From the NCBI RefSeq assembly GCF_000220395.1, contig NW_004087491.1, forward strand, positions 18,066 through 82,065: DNA of 64,000 nucleotides, in the 5' to 3' direction. The notes beneath the pieces were generated by a model that did not search any database, was not told where the DNA came from, and was given only the letters and a program-made list of their open reading frames with translations. A program made the position numbers and the translations under genes. This document shows, piece after piece, positions 27,718 through 40,566 of the stretch. Numbering within the stretch: the stretch's first letter is position 1; each line of letters begins with the position of its first letter. Origin of the DNA: Ichthyophthirius multifiliis. Lineage: Eukaryota; Ciliophora; Oligohymenophorea; Hymenostomatida.

Positions 27718-29332
27718 TATTTTAGATATTATTTAATGGATTTTTTTAGATTAAGAAAATTTAAATTTTCTTTTCGAAAAAAACGAAAATTTAACTTTTG
27801 AAATTTTAATTTTATTTTTTAAAGGTATTGCTACATAATTTTATGACAAAATTTAATAAATTTTAAACTAAAATTAATTAAAACATTTTTTTCTTTAAAA
27901 AATATAAAAATACGACTTTTCTCCCCTCTTTTATATATTTCTAATATATATAAACGAAAAAGATATCCAAATTAATAAAAAATAAGCAATATTAGCCATA
28001 AAAGCATTAGTAAATTACCCCCAAATAGCTTTTTTTCAACAAAACTATCTATAATAAATAAAATTTAAATAAGATTAAGCCATAAAAATGTTAAAAAATA
28101 TACAAGATGATTTATATAAAGAAGATATATAAAATTTAATATAAGAAATATGCGGAAAAAGTCCTTTTTTGGAACTTGAGGCCTTTTTATATTACAAAAA
28201 CGGTAATTTTTGTGATTTAATTAAAGTTTTTTGTTATTAAGAGAGATGTTTAAACTAAAAAATGAAGGTTTTTGAGTATTTAAATGATTGTTTTTTGGAT
28301 GAAAAAAACGTATAAAAAATACAGGAAATTTTCGCATAAAATATCGAATTTTTATATAAAATAAATTCTAAAAAAACTTTAATTTTTTTAAAGGAAAAAA
28401 TTTAACATTAAAATCATTTTGAAAAAATAATTGAAAAAACTTAATTTTTTTAAAAATTCCAATTTAAAATTCTCAAAATTTTCATCAAAAAATTCCCTTC
28501 AAAATTATTTTAAATTGAAAGTATATTTTTTTAACTTTCTTGTAAATTTTAAAGGAAAAAAATCATTAAATTTCTTTAAAAATATCAATATGATTAATAA
28601 TAAGTCTTAAAAATTCTAAAAAAAGAAAATATTTGGGAAGCTTAGGCTTTTCTATATTTAAAAATGGGTAATTTAGTATAAGTTTTAGACGTTTATGTTA
28701 ATATATTGAATGATTTTTTACTTAAAAATTTAGAAAAAGCTTAAAATGTATTTAATATGGGTTTAAAGTTACTAAGATCATTAAAAATATAAAGAAATGA
28801 AGAAAATGATGTATATAATTACTTTTTTTTATAAAAAATAAAAAAAGTACAATATATATAATATTTTAAACAGGAATTATGGTTTTTTTGGATAGATAAG
28901 ATTTTTTAATTGAAATAAAATGAAAAAAATTAAAATTTAATCAAAAATATGTAAAATTAAAGTACTTTTTACTGTTTTTTGAATGTAAATTATTCAAAAT
29001 TAATTAAATAATTTTAATAAATTGCATTTTTGGAATATTTATAAGGAGAAAATAAAAAAATTGTTTAGAAAATTTATTCGAAAATATAAATTTTGAAAAA
29101 AAAACGTTTAGATATTACTTGATATATTTAAAGAATTTATAAATGATAAAAAATAAAGTTTAAATGAATAAAATGTAAATATAATATATAAAAAATAAGC
29201 ATTTTTTTTTTAAATAAAAAGAAAAAAAGCTTTAAAATTTCATTAATGTGCAATTTCTGCCTTTTAGAATGCAAAAAAGAACATTATATATTAAAACAAA
29301 ATAATTAAATATAATGTAAATAATGTTATAAA

Positions 29333-29388
<56 letters not shown>

Positions 29389-29483
29389 GTTATAATAGCA
29401 ATAATATAATTATAAAAGAGGATCATATAAATAAAAGGAATTAAATAATAAATAAATTATTAAATTATAATATTAATAATTGA
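25626..29483 (+). CDS. VPS8: VPS8 (CORVET subunit), several frame breaks
   Basis: VPS8 is the Rab5-binding subunit of CORVET, an endosomal tether. Tetrahymena is known to use several CORVET paralogues, one for mucocyst formation. The start MQKEFILEQINDYEI leads into a beta-propeller (ILGHENGNIQVFDKLE, ENILIGYQSGYICIFSL). The helical part includes NYEAFEFCLSIYNNEF and LITPIIYLQTNFEPHN, both typical VPS8 blocks, and FWYLRFSLFGLIFPNKKM. Introns lie near 26995-27100 and 27660-27715 (an AT tract). Frame breaks occur near 26190 and 26765, and probably more after 28400. The C terminus has CNFC..CKKEH..CKQC, a probable zinc site as in the VPS8 RING, then a (TAA)n tract. Stop 29481-29483 is in the poly-Asn frame, so the exact end is uncertain. 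Confidence 0.75.
27040..27095. repeat. Hexanucleotide tandem repeat in a VPS8 intron
   Basis: About eight copies of a TTTATA unit close to the 3' end of an intron. A similar block occurs near 38355-38390 in an intron of the PI4-kinase gene. Confidence 0.8.
29335..29388 (+). repeat. (TAA)n trinucleotide repeat in the VPS8 C-terminus
   Basis: About 18 copies. In code 6 it encodes poly-Gln, poly-Asn or poly-Ile depending on frame. The zinc-site frame would give poly-Gln; the frame with the nearest TGA gives poly-Asn followed by a natural-looking tail (IIIKEDHINKRNQIIN). Confidence 0.9.
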
Positions 29484-29609
29484 AAATAAAAAAATATATA
29501 TTATATAGTTATTAATTAAAATATTAAAAAAATTAAAATATATATTAATTAAAAAAAAAAAAAAAAATATTAACTTAACAAAGTACAAAATTAAATAAAA
29601 TATAAAAAA

Positions 29610-31817
29610 ATGGGTAAAAGAAAATATAAAAAACTGGATGAAGATCGTATAATAAAAAGAAAAAGAAAAATCTAAAAAAAAGATTATATAGTAAACAAAG
29701 ATCTAAAATTTCCAAAAAATAAACAATTATTAATCGAAAACGAAGATTAAATAGCAAATGAAGAAAGCGACTATTGTTCCATATAAGAAGAAGAACAACC
29801 TTAAAAGACATTATTTGAGTAATTTTAAGAAAGTAAAAAGATATAAAAACAATATATATACATATATATATATAAAAAATAGAAGTTCTTTAAACTAAAA
29901 ATCAAAATACTATTCGAGAAGATGAAAACGAAAAAAAGAATTACGAAAGACTGAGAAAATTTCCTAATAAAATAAACATAGAAATAACCTAATATCCACC
30001 TAATTATATAAAAAAATCGCCCGAAATATTAAAATCAGAATATTTAAAAGAAGAAGAAAAACAAATAACATATAAACAAACAGAAAAGGAAAAACTGCGT
30101 TAAAAAATGAGCGAAATATTTAATTTAGGTTAAACTGAAAACATAATAAACCCATATAAAAACTAAAACAAAACTAAAAGTTTAAATATATAAGATCCAA
30201 TAAGAAATACACTAAATAACAATATTGAAATAAAAAATTACGAGCCAAATACTTTCTATTAAAATTAAAAAAAAATCTCATATTCAATATAAAACAAAGA
30301 AGAATACAATTTAAACTATTCTGCATAGCAGACACTCCAAAACAAATCTAATAATTTACAAACTACTTAAATTTAAGGTCTTTTTTAACTACAAGTTATA
30401 AACTCTTTTATTGAAAATTACTTCGATTCTATTTTTATAGACCAAAACGAAGAAAATGTTTAATAATTAAGAGAAAATTATATCAAACATATAAAAAATC
30501 ATTTAAAAAATAACCCAAAACACACTGGATTTACAAAATCAAGAATTTTAATTATATTACCATTTAAAGTAAAAACAAATATATAAAAATATTAATAATA
30601 ATATATAAATATATTAATAATAATATATAAATATATTAATAATAATATAAAAATATATTAATAATAATATATAAATATTAATGGTTTATATATAAATATT
30701 AATATTAATGTTTATATAAATAATATAAAGGGAGATGCTGCTTATTTATTAGATTTATTAGAAAAACAGTTTTCTTTTAAATAATAACAAGATTCAACTA
30801 AAAAAAGACTTATAGAAGGATATTTTGATGACGATAAATAAAGAGAAGAAGTTTTCAGAATCGGAGTAAAAATTAAAGAAAATTCACTGAAATATTTTGT
30901 TCCTTTTTCCAATGATGATATTATTATAGCTTCTCCTTTAGGATTAAAACTATCTATAAATAAAACTAGTACAAAAGATACAGATTTTTCATTTTTAAGT
31001 AGTTTAGAAATACTTATTGTAGATCGTGCTCATGTTATTTTAATGTAAAATTGGTAACATATGTATGATATATTACCTTTACTTAATAAAATACCTAAAC
31101 ATAAATAAACAACGAATAATTTATAGGACATTGATAGTATATATTTAGAAAACTTATCGAAATTTTATCGTTAAACTATAATTATTAGCGAGTTTTAATT
31201 CCCTGAACTAAATAATTTTCGAGAAAATACTGTCAAAACTATATAGGAAGCGTAGTCAGAAAACAGTACTATTTTGATAAAGAATATGAGAAAAAAACGC
31301 ATTAGAATTTATAAAACTAGAAGATATAATGAGTCCAAACTAAGATTTAGAAAAAAGGTTTGATTATTTCACAAAAAAGATATGGCCTAAATTTAATTAA
31401 GATAATATAAACAAAACAATAATATTTGTTAATTCTTATTTTGAATATGTAAAATTAAAATCATTTTTTGTAAAAGCAAATGCTCCAGTATTTGGTATTT
31501 GTGAATATTCTAAAAAGCGAGACGAATAAAGTAGAAAAGCTTAATTTTTTAATAATACACTACCATATATTTTATATACTGAAAGGAAACATTTTTATGA
31601 TCCGGTTTAATTTTAGTAAATTGATAATATTTTATTTTTATCGTTACCAAAAAATAACTTTGTATTTGATAATTTAATATCAAAGATATCAGAGAAAGGT
31701 CAAATAGTATCACTTTTTTCAAAGTATGATAGTTTTATTTTAGAAAGAATAATTGGAACTGAAAATGCGAAAGAATTTCTTGCAAATTACAATAAAGCAA
31801 CAACATTTATAATATGA
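29610..31817 (+). CDS. UTP25: UTP25 (digestive-organ-expansion factor), SSU processome, two frame breaks
   Basis: Utp25 is a DEAD-box-like protein of the small-subunit processome, needed for 18S rRNA maturation in the nucleolus. Exons are 29610-29832, 29883-30568 and 30731-31817. Phases agree and exon 3 is two bases short of a multiple of three, matching the two frame breaks seen (A runs 31235-31238 and 31291-31297). The basic N terminus is MGKRKYKKLDEDRIIKRKRK. Family blocks are TGFTKSRILIILPFKG, EILIVDRAHVILMQNWQHM, YRQTIIISEFQFPELN, KRFDYFTKKIWPKF, KTIIFVNSYFEYVKLK and YILYTERKHFYD, in the order of Utp25. It ends NKATTFII. The start is 130 bp after the VPS8 stop, same strand. Confidence 0.9.
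30585..30695. repeat. Minisatellite in a UTP25 intron
   Basis: Four to five tandem copies of a roughly 22-bp unit built from attaataataatataaatat, filling most of the 162-nt intron 30569-30730. Confidence 0.85.
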
Positions 31818-31919
31818 AAACAAAAAAATTATTTTAGAATAATTATATGTATATTATTTTTTATTTTTAATAATAATAAAAAAAAACATAAATATAAAAA
31901 AATTGTAATTTATAAAAAA

Positions 31920-31958
<39 letters not shown>

Positions 31959-33308
31959 AACATTTTATATTTATTTTTTAAGTCTATTTAATTATTTTTT
32001 TTTATATTTAAAATTTTTAATTTAATATTTTTAATGATTTTTATTTTAACGATTTCTTATCATTTAATTTTACATTTTTCATTATTTATTATTTTATGAA
32101 TTATATAATATAAAGCGAAGATTATATATTATTTTTTTCACAATTATAATTAAAAATATTAATTAAAATTATATTTAATAATAGAAACAAACTTGATAGT
32201 TTTTATTTTAAAATTATATATAATTAAAAACAATATTTTAATATACTTATTATGAAACTAATATAAATTTAAAAATATAACATTAAATGAATAAACAAAT
32301 TTTAAACAAAATTAAACTTTTCAAACAATGTATTATATAATAATAACCATAATTACATAGATTTTTCTCATATTTAAAAGTTTAAAATATTATTAGTATA
32401 ATAACATTAAACTTTAACTTTTATAAAAAATATTATAATAATATTTATTAAACAATTTGATATAAAATACAATAAAAAAAATTGTAAATAAACAATCTAA
32501 TATTTACTTTATGAATCTAAAATTAAATTAAAAAAAAATTAATTTTAAGGATTATTTAATTTAGAAGATTTCTAAATATAATATTAGTAAAAAAAAAAAA
32601 ACAATATAAAGGTTTAATTAAAATGATATAAATATTGATTTATTAAAAATTAATGTTAAATATAATTATGTTTCAGATTAAATTTCATTGAAGATTAAAA
32701 TAAATAAATTTAATACATTAAGTTCGAAAAAATTGCAATAATAATTAATATTAATATAGATATATTAAAAAAATAATAAATAAAAAATTAAATAAAAAAT
32801 ATATATATAAATATATATTTGTATATGAAAATTATATATATATATATATAATATTAAATATATATATATATATATATACATATTTTTTTAAAATATAAAT
32901 TTTAAAAATATGATTAATTTACTTTTTTTTGTTTTATCATTAAAAAAAAAATAACAAATTTAAAATATTTTTATATATATTTTTTTATGTGTTTTATTTT
33001 ATTTCGTAAAAAATTAAATTATAATAAATAAATGCCATATACATATTTTTTTTTTTATATATATATTGTGTTTTTTAAATAAAATACCTAATTATACAAA
33101 AAAAATAAAAAATTAATATAAATATAATATATATATATACTATTGGTTTTTTTTTTTTTTGCATATTCAACAAAATATATAATATTTTTAAATATATAAT
33201 TACCTATATTGTTATAATGTAGTTTTTTATTATAAATTACTTAAAAAAATAAATAAGACCGACATTTAATTAATAATATATATGTATATATATATATATA
33301 TATATAAT
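31818..33308. other. A/T intergenic region
   Basis: About 1.5 kb between the UTP25 and ATG4 stops. It is nearly pure A/T with (AT)n at 31921-31953, 32845-32878 and 33284-33306. Some stretches (32160-32600) are open in one or more frames, but composition and lack of G/C argue against coding. Nothing is recognised. Confidence 0.5.
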
Positions 33309-34308
33309 TCATAAAACTTCAAAATCACTAGAATAGAGTTCATTTTCATATTCAACTTATTTTAAATAATCTGGTTTTACCTTTTCGACTGCCAAAAAGA
33401 AATCTTACACAAACTCTTCTTTTAACTAATCTAAAAATTAAAAGAACATTTTCAATTCTTCTTTATTTTCGAAAAAAAGTACATTACCAATAGACGAATC
33501 TATTTTTTTTTAATCTAAAACAGCATAATTTTTACAAAAATAACTATTTTAATCCACATTATTTTAATTAAAATCCTAAACATAATGAGGGTCTAAATAT
33601 ATCAATTAATCTTCAATTCTTCCGACAAAAAATAACGCTTTTTTCGGTTTTCCTCCTATCATTCCTATAGAATTTTTATAATCGAATATCTTTAAAGCAA
33701 TTTTTAAGTAATTTTCTTCAGTTTTCTCTAAACCAAGTTTACACACTAAAAATAATATTAATCCATTCTTTTCAGAGGAAAACTCCATCTCTAAATCTTC
33801 AAAAATCAGAATTCTATCGCTTGAAATAGTCCTTATTTTTAGATCTTTAAACCCTTTTTTTTCATTTAAAATCTATAAAATGTAACAAATTCTAATAGGA
33901 TTAAACCAATCTCCCGCTTCTAACTTAAATTCTTCCTTTCCGGCTTCACATATGTTTTATATGGAAAATAAACTGTCTTTTTTATCCTAAAATAGGTCGA
34001 TTATTTCGTCTTCTTTGATTTAAAATCTTTTTAAACCTTCTGCTAAAGCCATCTATCCTACTCTTATCATACATCCCCATCCTGTATCACTAATATATTC
34101 ATATTAGGGAGCTTTTAAAGGAGGGAATTTTCTTCTATAAGTTATCCAAATAATACTTTCAAACATATCTATTAAGTTTTGACGAGTTAAAAGAAGATCT
34201 TTTTCATCAGTGGAAAGTTTTTAACCTTAAAAGTAAACTTCTTAATTCTTTTAAAAAGGAGAATATTTAGATGAATTATTTAATAATTTATAGAGTAGAT
34301 TTGTACTT

Positions 34309-34358
<50 letters not shown>

Positions 34359-34528
34359 TATATTTAAATATAAAAACCCGAAGTCATGAATTATTTCTAA
34401 AAATGTTTAATCGCGAATTTTTATAGATTAATCTTCTTAATTAAATTATATTGTTTAAAATTATTCTTATATATTTTATTTTATTTATTCTTATTTTTTT
34501 CATTATTATCTATTTAAAATTCCTCCAT
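33309..34528 (-). CDS. ATG4: ATG4 autophagy cysteine protease, one frame break
   Basis: Atg4 processes and delipidates Atg8 in autophagy. Exon 1 is 34378-34528 (MEEFQIDNNEKNKNK..), intron 34306-34377 with an (AT)n core, and exon 2 33309-34305. LTRQNLIDMFESIIW leads to the catalytic Cys box YISDTGWGCMIRVGQMA. IGMIGGKPKKALFFVGRIE is followed by QLIYLDPHYVQDF, which supplies the Asp and His of the triad. It ends ENELYSSDFEVL. Summed exon length is one base short of a multiple of three, so one base is missing, most likely in a poly-A stretch of exon 1 (phases do not match there). The catalytic residues are intact. Confidence 0.9.
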
Positions 34529-36384
34529 TTTTTAAGTTTTATTAAAATAATAAATATAAATTAATATTTATATAAACAATAATATATATAGTATAATTTA
34601 TATAAATATATATAAACTAAAAAAAAATTTTTTTAATATAAAAATTATAATTAATAAAAAAAATTGTAAAAAATTAATGTATTCGTTTAAAAAAAAAATA
34701 TATAAATTTTATAAAATTGAAACACCATAAAAATTATTTAAATCAATAAATAAAAATAAGTTTTATAATCAATATTATGATAAAAAAATAGAATTTTTAT
34801 TAATATAAAGATAATTATTAAATAATTATATTATTTTTCATTTATTATATTTATAAAAAATTTATATAATTAAATTATTAAAGTATAATTTTTATATATT
34901 ATTTTAATTTGGTTTATATTATTATATTATTTTATATTATCATATTATTATATTATATATTAATTTTAATATATTTTTTTTTTTTAAATAAATTAAAATA
35001 AAAAAGTATTATATTTTTATTTTTATTTTATAATTAATTTATTTTATTTAATTAAAATTTATTTTTTATAATATAAAAATATAGAATTTATAAATTATGT
35101 CATTTTTATAAATTATTTTTTATTTTTATAATAATTATTATAATTGTTTTATAGAATTTTTTTAACCTTCTTTACATCGATCATTATAATATTTTTTTTA
35201 ATTTAATGCTGTTTTATATGAACTATATATAATTTATTATATTGTAAATATAAAAAAAAAAGTAAAAAAAAAATAATAATATCATATTTATTATATAAAT
35301 CTGAATAAATTTATTTATAAGAAATAAAATCATAAAAAAAAAAATTAATAAATAATCTTTGATATCAAAAATAATTATAAAATATAAAAAAATTGATATT
35401 TCAAAAAAAATGATTGATATACTAATAAATAAAAATATATAAACATTAAAAAAACTTAATTATAAAATAATTTATAATAAAAAATACAATTTTCAATAAA
35501 AGATATTTAAGAAATATAATTTAATTAAAATTACTAAAAAAATTTTTATATAAAAAATAAATATAAATAATTGAATATATAAATATATAAAAAAATTAAT
35601 ATAAAATTAAAATAATATCCATATATATTTATATCTTTATATATTTATATTTTTTTATATTTATATTTAATATTATATACTTTTATTTTTATTAATTTAT
35701 ATATTTATAATTTTTTTATTTAAATTTTTTATATTTATTATTTCAAAGTTTAAATATTTTTTTCGTATTTTTTTATTTTTAATTGAATATTATTTGTTAA
35801 AATTTCTTTTATATACTTTCTTATTTATTATTGTTTTATATTTTTTATATATCATATTACTTTTAATATATGTAAATGTGTTTTGTATTATTTCATAATT
35901 TAATTTAATATTTTTCTTTTTTTTTATATTATTTATTTTATTTTTACTTATATTTATTTATTTTTACCTTCGAATACATATTATTATATATTATATTTAT
36001 TTCATTATAATTTCATTTATATTAAAATCTTAATAATTTACTATATTATAGAATTAATAAGAATATATAAATATATAAATAAAAATATAACTTTTTACAT
36101 TCAATTTTTTTCATTTTTTTATTTAAATAGACTATTTTATGGAATTTTAATTATATTTTATTAATGAATGTATAATATTTTTTGTTTTTTTTAAAAAAAC
36201 AAAATTTTGAATTTATCAATTTATATCAAATCATTTTTTTTAATCTAAAATATGAATTAATATTAATAAAAATGAAATAAAGAAATAAAAAATAATTTAA
36301 TATATATTTATTATTTATAGAAAGTTAAATAAGTTAAAAAATTAATTATTTAAAAAATATAATTAAAAATAATAAAATATTTAT

Positions 36385-36426
<42 letters not shown>

Positions 36427-36530
36427 TATAATATATATATTTATATATAAAAAAAATTTTAAAACATGTTTAATTTTTTATATATAAAAAATATTTATCA
36501 TCTATAAAAAATAAAAAATGTCATTAATTT
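34529..36530. other. 2-kb A/T intergenic desert
   Basis: The strongest A/T desert of the window (ATG4 start to PI4KB stop). Only scattered G/C bases occur, for example near 35165-35190 and 35765. No frame with protein-like composition, no RNA-like GC island. It should contain the ATG4 promoter and could be a nucleosome-poor or replication-related spacer, but nothing in the bases proves that. Confidence 0.5.
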
Positions 36531-38297
36531 TCAAGGCATAATTCCATTAGTCATTTTCTAAAAATTATCATATTATTTAGTTCTCCAATTATCATAACTA
36601 TCTTCCACTAATTTATTTGAATAATCTATTAACTAAATAAATAAAAAATAAATATATATATAAAAATAATATTTATATATATATATATTTATATTTGTTA
36701 AAAAATTATTTAATAAATATACAGCTTTCTAATCTAAATTTTCCTTAAATCTTTCCCTAAAAGTACCAATATCAAATTTGTAAAAACACGGCAAATCCGA
36801 CTATTCCATCATAATTTCAACTAAAAAGACAATTTCATCTACATATTTTTACAATTCTTAGAATCCCATAAAAACGATATTTTTAAAATATTTAAATAAA
36901 TCCGAATTTTTTCCTCCCATAAGTTAAACATATTCCTTTTAATAAAATCTTTATATAAAATAAATACATAAAAATACTTTTGTCAATTTAAATGGTGCAT
37001 TTTCAAAATTAATCCCACCTGGTGATATACTGAACATAAACCCATAATCAATATGAATTAAATAACCTTTATTATCAATTAAAATATTTCCATTATGCCT
37101 ATCTTTAAACTACAATAAATAACATACAACCGAATACCCTGCTAGACTATCAATAAAGTTCTTTTAGGCTTTCTCAAATCCCTCTCCAAAACACTCTTAA
37201 TAAAAATCCATTAAATTCGTAAAATTTGCCACTTTTTTTTTTAACCCATCAATCGAAAGTGTATTTGGTAAAAATTCCAAAATTCCTGAACTTGCTGAAG
37301 TTGCTATAATTTCATAAGGCCTTAACCATAAAGGAAGACCTGCTTTTTAAAAAATAGCTTAAAATTTACATATTAACTACATAGCTAATAGCTCTTACCT
37401 TAAATCGTCCCCTCCTTTGAATATAACAGATCTAATTTAGTAACTTTCAAAGTGAGAAAAGGGCGAGTTTTGCCTGATAACCTCCATTTTATCTTCCCAT
37501 ATATCCTCCCAAGGTCCAAATTTCCTCGGGAATTCTACTGTGTTCATTTTTTGGTTTTTCCCTATATTATCGTCTGCTTTAGTCAGTATTTTCTACTCAA
37601 TAATATCATAATGTAGATATCTATAAATCATTTAAATATGTTTTTTTTTCGAAGGGAATTCTTTCATTATTTTATGGAAAAATTCGAGTACATCTTTTAT
37701 TTTTAAGTCTTTTAATTTTACACTCTTTTTTTTATTTTCTTATTTTATATCTCTCTTTTATTCCTCTATATTTATTTCTTTATATACAGAATGTCTTCTA
37801 GTATTTCTTTTTTTAGGCTTGAAATAAATATTGAATCTTTTTAAGTTATTTTCATATATTATCTTTCTTTAAGGGTCTATAATTGTTTATTATATATGTA
37901 TTTTCTTTTTCTCGTGTTTTATTAATTATTCTTAAATTTATAAACTAGATTATTTTCTTAAAAAAAGGTTGTGAAAATTCTATATAGAGGTCTAGTTTTC
38001 AGTTTTATTAATTAAAGATTTAAATGTAAGACCTTTTTTAACCTCTTGTACTATTTTATTTATATTTTCTTCTTCTTCTTCCTATTATTTCGCCCATTTA
38101 TCGAAATTTTGGTATTTATTTATCTTTTCTTCCTTAGTATTCTACTATATCTATTCGAAATTATCATCTATTTCTTCTTCAACTACAAAATCATCATTAT
38201 TAATACTACTTTGAGTCTCATCTAATTCATTAGTATCATTTTTTTTCTTTTTAAAAGTATCAAAATCTTTAATACTAATTATAATTTATATATATAA

Positions 38298-38351
<54 letters not shown>

Positions 38352-39158
38352 TTATAATTATATTTATATTTATATTTATATTTATATATATTTACTCCAC
38401 TGTTTCTACTACAACTCTATAAAGAACTCTCATTTTTGTATTAAAACACGTAAACTCGTTTTCTATGATACGTACAATCTTTATTTTTTAATATATATTT
38501 ATTAATTTTTATATTTATATGTATTTTATTTTTTAATAAATTTTAATTATTATTTTAAAAAATACGAAATTTGAGTTAAATTGGGATGTCATTTCTTTTC
38601 TAAAAGGAACACATATTCCTTAAAATAAATTATTTCCTCTTTTATATTTATATTTACATATAATAAATATATTTATATTTAAATTTTTTACTTTTATTTA
38701 TTCTTTAATTAACGTAACCATTTATTTGCTACTATCATGTAATCTTTTAGTACACTTTTTCGATTTTCTATAGGATGCTTTTTTAAAGTTAATGATATTT
38801 TTACCATATTTTAAATAAATTTGCTTATTTATGTATTATAAAATGTCCTAATATCTCTAATTTTGATTTATACTATTAAATGTTGAATATATTTGACAAA
38901 TATATAATAAAAAATTAAAAAAACATTAATATTGTTCAGGATCATTAGGCAATTATTTTTAATTATAGGTACCGTTTGCATATGATTATTCAGCACTCTT
39001 AATTATAACATATATATATACATATAAATATTCTATTTTTTACTTTTCGTAATTTTTATATCCTATTATATTCTTCTGGTATATTTTTAAGTTTTTCACT
39101 ATAGGCGTCTAAAGTCCAATCAATCTAAAAAGTTAATAATTATATTATATATATATAA

Positions 39159-39196
<38 letters not shown>

Positions 39197-39618
39197 ATAA
39201 AAATACTAATAAATATAACTCTGTACTCTTCGAACAAATATCAATAAGAAATTTTTCAAGTGAAAGAGATCCTCTAACAATTAATAAATAACTGTTTTTA
39301 TTTAAATAAAATGGTTATTAAAAATAGTAATTTATTTATAATAAATAAATAGTAGTACCATATTTAAGTCATATAAAAATTTAAATAATATTCATTATAA
39401 TTGTATAATTTATTTATTAAATAATCATGTACTCCTCTTTAATTATAAAATTAAAAAAAGTGCTAAACTAGTTTATCAGCACTAAAATTATTATCTTTAT
39501 ATTGCTATATTAGTTCATTTGATTTTTCTATTTGTGCTAGTAAAAAATATTAGTTCTCATGTTCTTCATCATTTTGTTCTTTTTTTAATTTATTTGGAGC
39601 TAAAAAAAACTTGCTCAT
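36531..39618 (-). CDS. PI4KB: Phosphatidylinositol 4-kinase beta
   Basis: Makes PI4P, mainly on Golgi membranes. The start [19 protein letters not shown] at 39618 is followed by an N-terminal lipid-kinase-unique helical part ([27 protein letters not shown]). [20 protein letters not shown] and an acidic linker ([15 protein letters not shown]) come next. The catalytic domain contains [51 protein letters not shown] (catalytic loop) and [17 protein letters not shown] (metal-binding Asp). The end NGIMP before TGA 36531-36533 matches the PI4KB 'YD.FQ..TNGI' tail. Introns include about 38285-38395 and others near 36640-36720, 36937-36977, 38480, 38880 and 39130-39200; exon limits in the N-terminal half are approximate. 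Confidence 0.92.
38302..38343. repeat. (AT)n tract in a PI4KB intron
   Basis: About 21 AT units followed by TTTATA repeats, within the intron after the VVVETVE exon. Confidence 0.9.
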
Positions 39619-40519
39619 ATATTTTTATTTTATTTTATTTTTCTATATTTGTTTTGCTTTTTTATTTTATTTTTACTTAATAGAAAAAAAATATTATTAT
39701 GCTCAAATTAAATAAAAATTTATCAATTTATATTTTATAAAACAACATATATTTTATAAATAACTAAAGTTACAATAAAGATGAAAACTATTTATTTGTG
39801 ATTAAGATAAGATCTATTACTTATTTTATTGTTATCTTTTTATTTATATCCTTTAATATATTTATTTTTTAACAAAAAAGAAGATCCAACAATAAAAAAA
39901 TCTAAGAAAAAAATATAAATTGTACTTAAAAGTTTTTATAATAAAATTAAAGAAAATAAAAAAAAATATATATATAAAAAAAAATGAAAATTATATTAAA
40001 TATATATATATATATATATAAATATATATATATATATTATATTAAAAAATATAAAATAATATATATTTATAAAAAAAAAAATAAACAAATAATAAAAACA
40101 TACAAAATAACATATTATAAAATAAAATAGTATATATAAATAAAAAAATATATATAAAATAAAAAAACCAAAATTTGTAAATAAAAAAATCAAATAAATA
40201 TATTATAAAAAAAACACAAAAATATATATAAAAAAAAAAAAATCTAAATGTAAAACTGTATGTATATATAAATAAATATTTATATATAAACTATTAATAA
40301 TTTATATATATAAAACAAATAAATCTAATATAAAAAAAAAAAATATATATATAATAACAAAAAGATTTTAATGTAAACCTATATATATAAATAAATATAT
40401 ATATATAGATAATAAAAATTAATAATTAAATATATATAAATATATATATTTATTAAAAATTCTTTTAATTTTTTATAACTTCAAAAAAAATAAAAATTTA
40501 TTCTTTTCTAAAAATAAAT

Positions 40520-40564
<45 letters not shown>

Positions 40565-40566
40565 AA
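39619..40566. promoter_or_regulatory. Divergent A/T intergenic region
   Basis: About 950 bp between divergent starts, with several (AT)n blocks (40005-40035, 40522-40558). No protein-like frame or RNA is recognised. Confidence 0.5.
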
